DNA of 64,000 bases from Atlantibacter hermannii (GTDB lineage: Bacteria > Pseudomonadota > Gammaproteobacteria > Enterobacterales > Enterobacteriaceae), in the NCBI GenBank assembly GCA_900635495.1, contig LR134136.1, forward strand, positions 2,480,001 to 2,544,000, in the 5' to 3' direction. Each line of letters starts with the position of its first letter. Position 1 is the first letter of the stretch. The position numbers and the translations under genes were made by a program. The notes below the pieces were generated by a model. The model worked only from the letters and a program-made list of their open reading frames with translations. It had not been told where the DNA came from and did no database searches. Positions 61,971 to 64,000 of the stretch are shown piece after piece.

Positions 61971-62264
61971 TTAACTGTCTGCGCCTTCCACCAACACAAA
62001 GGTTCCGCTCGCAGCACCAGCACGTATTGCCCTTGCGGCCTGATACCCTGGACTCTCATAGAACCGTTTAGCCTCTGCAAAAGAAGAGAACTCAAAAACA
62101 ACATGCCGTTCATGAGATTCTCCCTCAAGATTTTCATACTGCCCGGACCAGGCAACGATCTTCGGATTAAAATCCTTCAATACCTCTCCTGCAGCCCGGG
62201 CATATTCAGCGTATACAACGGGGTCTGAAACCGTGACATGAGCGATTAAGTAACCTTTCTTCAT
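61971..62264 (-). CDS. DUF1330 protein
   Basis: A 97-residue dimeric alpha+beta barrel protein: MKKGYLIAHVTVSDPVVYAEYARAAGE, then VFEFSSFAEAKRFYESPGYQAARAIR, both hallmark DUF1330 segments. Function is unknown. Convergent with the VOC gene. Confidence 0.9.
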   Translation of the reverse strand: MKKGYLIAHVTVSDPVVYAEYARAAGEVLKDFNPKIVAWSGQYENLEGESHERHVVFEFSSFAEAKRFYESPGYQAARAIRAGAASGTFVLVEGADS

Positions 62265-62326
62265 TTCTCTTTATCCTTTGTTAATGATGCTGTATGGCAA
62301 TGCAAGCGGCGGGTGAGCCAGGACAT

Positions 62327-62587
62327 TTAAAAGCCCCGTGCTACGACCAGCGCTTTTGAAATAAATGGTGTTGGATAGCGTTCTGCATCCTGGTGTTCGA
62401 TCATCCCAACCGGATAATGAGGAGACATAGCGCTCATCGCATCAAGATGGGCCCGTTCTTCTGCAGTCAGAACGATGTCTGTCTCGCCAGGGTTCCCGGT
62501 GAGTTGTGCGGCCCGTTTTACACCGATAATGACGCTGGTGAGACAGGATCTGGCCAGTAATCCTGCGAGCGCCATCCTCCTTACCGA
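62327..62587 (-). pseudogene. Remnant C-terminal end of an aldo/keto reductase
   Basis: Only the last ~80 residues resemble an aldo/keto reductase: ALAGLLARSCLTSVIIGVKRAAQLTGN, then LTAEERAHLDAMSAMSPHYPVGM. The TIM barrel with the catalytic Asp-Tyr-Lys-His is missing; the upstream part of the open frame shows no similarity. It is divergent from a LysR gene, so the reductase was probably its former target. This is real decay, not a run-length error. Confidence 0.7.
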
Positions 62588-62687
62588 ATAAGTTATGCGG
62601 GTAACGCGGCGTGAAGGTAGTCTATTAGGTGCCGGTGTCCTGATAAATAACCGGAAAAATAACGCACTGTTACCCAAATGGTGAACA

Positions 62688-63592
62688 ATGAAAAACCTTG
62701 ATGCACTGATTGTTTTTACTCGTGTGGCAGAAATGAAGAGCTTTACTCAGGCAGCGGAAAGCCTGGGTATTAAGAAAGGGCGCGCCTCAGTGGTGGTCCG
62801 GGCGCTTGAACATGATGTAGGGGCTACGCTTCTGCACCGTACGACGCGAACCGTACAGTTGACAGAAGATGGACGTGCTTTTTATTCACGCGCGCGCGAC
62901 CTGTTGGCAGAAGCAGAAGAGTTACGGTCAATGTTCGCCACTTCCGGTATGCCACTGCGTGGACGGTTACGCGTTGATATGCCGTCTGTGCTGGCGCAAA
63001 GCGTGGTGATCCCTGCCCTGCCGCAGCTGCTGAAAGCACACCCGGAACTGGAGCTGGAGCTTTCAAGCACCGATCGCCGTGTCGATTTGGTTCAGGAAGG
63101 ATTTGACTGTGTGGTGCGTCTGGGACCGGTCGTGGATGAAACCCTCATTGCCAGACCATTGGGACATCTACGTATGATTAATGCAGCAAGCCCGGGCTAT
63201 CTGCAATGCTTCGGCATGCCAAAGACGATTGATGATCTTCTTAACCAGGGACACAGGATGGTTCATTACATGCGGAATTTTGGCTCGAAGCCTGCCGGAT
63301 GGGAGTATCCAACAAGCGATGGCTATAAGACGGTCATGTTACCTGGCACAGTGAGCGTCAATAGCGTACCGGCTTACCACGAGGCAGGACTGGCGGGATT
63401 AGGCTTAATTCAGGGCGGTATTCCTCACTGTTAGCGCATATTAAACGTGGGGAACTGATCGAGATCCTTCCTGATTTACGCCCTGAGCCGCTTACTGCCT
63501 CTTTTGTTATCGCGCACCGGCGTAATTTGTCGCCACGTGTAAAGGCCTTTATGAACTGGATGGAAGAAACATTAAGACCGTATTTCGATTGA
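62688..63592 (+). pseudogene. LysR-family regulator, one frameshift near the C-terminus
   Basis: Repaired length is 301 residues. The HTH is at residues about 5–62 (NLDALIVFTRVAEMKSFTQAAESLGIKKGRASVVV), followed by the YafC/DmlR-like effector domain (RLRVDMPSVLAQSVVIPALPQLLKAHPELELELSSTDR). The break is near 63421–63424 where one C is missing; the continuing frame reads LLAHIKRGELIEILPDLRPEP and ends LRPYFD. It is divergent from the aldo/keto reductase remnant. Confidence 0.87.
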
Positions 63593-63864
63593 TGGCAGCA
63601 TTGAACTGCTATTAAAAAAGTTGTGAATGTCCATTTTTGGCACTCAGGGGATATTCACAGCTGCGACTACCGTTTGCCCACGCGAGAGTGAAGTTAAGGC
63701 GCTGTGTCATAAGAGAATGTCGAATGGCTGGCCTCATCTGCAGGCAGAGGGTAGCTGATCCTGGTAGACGCTTTCAGTTTGTCTGGTCGAAAGATAATTA
63801 ATACTCTAATTTTGATAACGTTAAGCTAAGTAAGAGGCATAAGACGTAAAGCTAAAGGACAGAC

Positions 63865-64000
63865 ATGACAGCATATTCAAACTCTGATGCGATAAGGGAA
63901 TTACGCTCGACCTTAGACAAGGCGCCCGCTGGCGCGGTAAACGGAGAATGGTTCTTTATCACTGAACAGGCTGGCGTCTCAACGCAAACCGGAGGCTACA
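63865..64000 (+). CDS. N-terminal part of an unidentified protein (window edge)
   Basis: The frame opens at ATG 63865 after AAAGGAC and stays open to the window end (45 codons): MTAYSNSDAIRELRSTLDKA, then GEWFFITEQAGVSTQTGG. I do not recognise it. The 272 bases before it hold no other gene that I can see. Confidence 0.5.
   Translation, partial: MTAYSNSDAIRELRSTLDKAPAGAVNGEWFFITEQAGVSTQTGGY

Overview
The window is chromosomal DNA of an enterobacterium (Enterobacteriaceae). Gene order from the left edge to about 22.7 kb follows the E. coli block mdoD–rimL–ydcK–tehAB–ydcL–ydcO–sutR–rlhA–ydcR–ydcSTUV–patD, and ydcI/ydcJ lie a little further right. Proteins in this block read like orthologues of the E. 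coli ones. The genus cannot be fixed by eye; an Enterobacter/Kosakonia/Klebsiella-like background is plausible. At least 16 single-base frameshifts, nearly all length changes in homopolymer runs, break otherwise full-length genes. Most look like sequencing errors, so broken genes are annotated here as one gene each.

Layout. 1–5.8 kb: patD start, the ydcSTUV polyamine-type ABC importer and the MocR regulator ydcR. 6–12.8 kb: an insert relative to E. coli, with a PliG-like lysozyme inhibitor, a CIO-type cytochrome bd oxidase (cioA, cioB, DUF2474 subunit), an Old Yellow Enzyme and cytoplasmic trehalase treF. 12.8–22.7 kb: rlhA, sutR, ydcO, ydcL, tehBA, ydcK, rimL, mdoD. 23.4–26.6 kb: an orphan amino-acid binding protein, a YbdL-like aminotransferase and a divergent LysR regulator with a perfect palindrome between them. 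26.8–28.1 kb: an orphan Hcp followed by a putative effector and a DUF1493 protein. 28.2–33.6 kb: carboxylesterase, ydcJ, ydcI and a second OYE.

33.6–42.2 kb is a complete-looking catabolic locus for C3 sulfonates (2,3-dihydroxypropanesulfonate/sulfolactate): HpsN-like dehydrogenase, SDR and zinc dehydrogenases, an MFS transporter, sulfolactate sulfo-lyase SuyAB, a GntR regulator and a YeiH-type exporter. A shared motif near TGTCATATACATGA lies in front of all four transcription units, which suggests one regulon that turns the sulfonate into pyruvate and sulfite and removes sulfur oxyanion.

42.2–64 kb holds two chemotaxis receptors, frmRA (formaldehyde detoxification), an acetyltransferase cluster (GNAT, catA1, vat-like), a GGDEF/EAL enzyme, a TrkH-type potassium transporter, small lipoproteins, drug/metabolite exporters with an HxlR regulator, an AraC regulator, VOC and DUF1330 proteins, a decayed aldo/keto reductase and a LysR regulator.

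The most striking observation is at 46.4–48.6 kb. A natural catA1 allele sits between a complete GNAT gene and a complete vat-like gene. Compared with the Tn9/pACYC184 cat segment as I remember it, both Tn9 flanks are the truncated 3' ends of these same two genes. This locus therefore looks like the ancestral chromosomal context from which the Tn9 chloramphenicol-resistance segment was captured.
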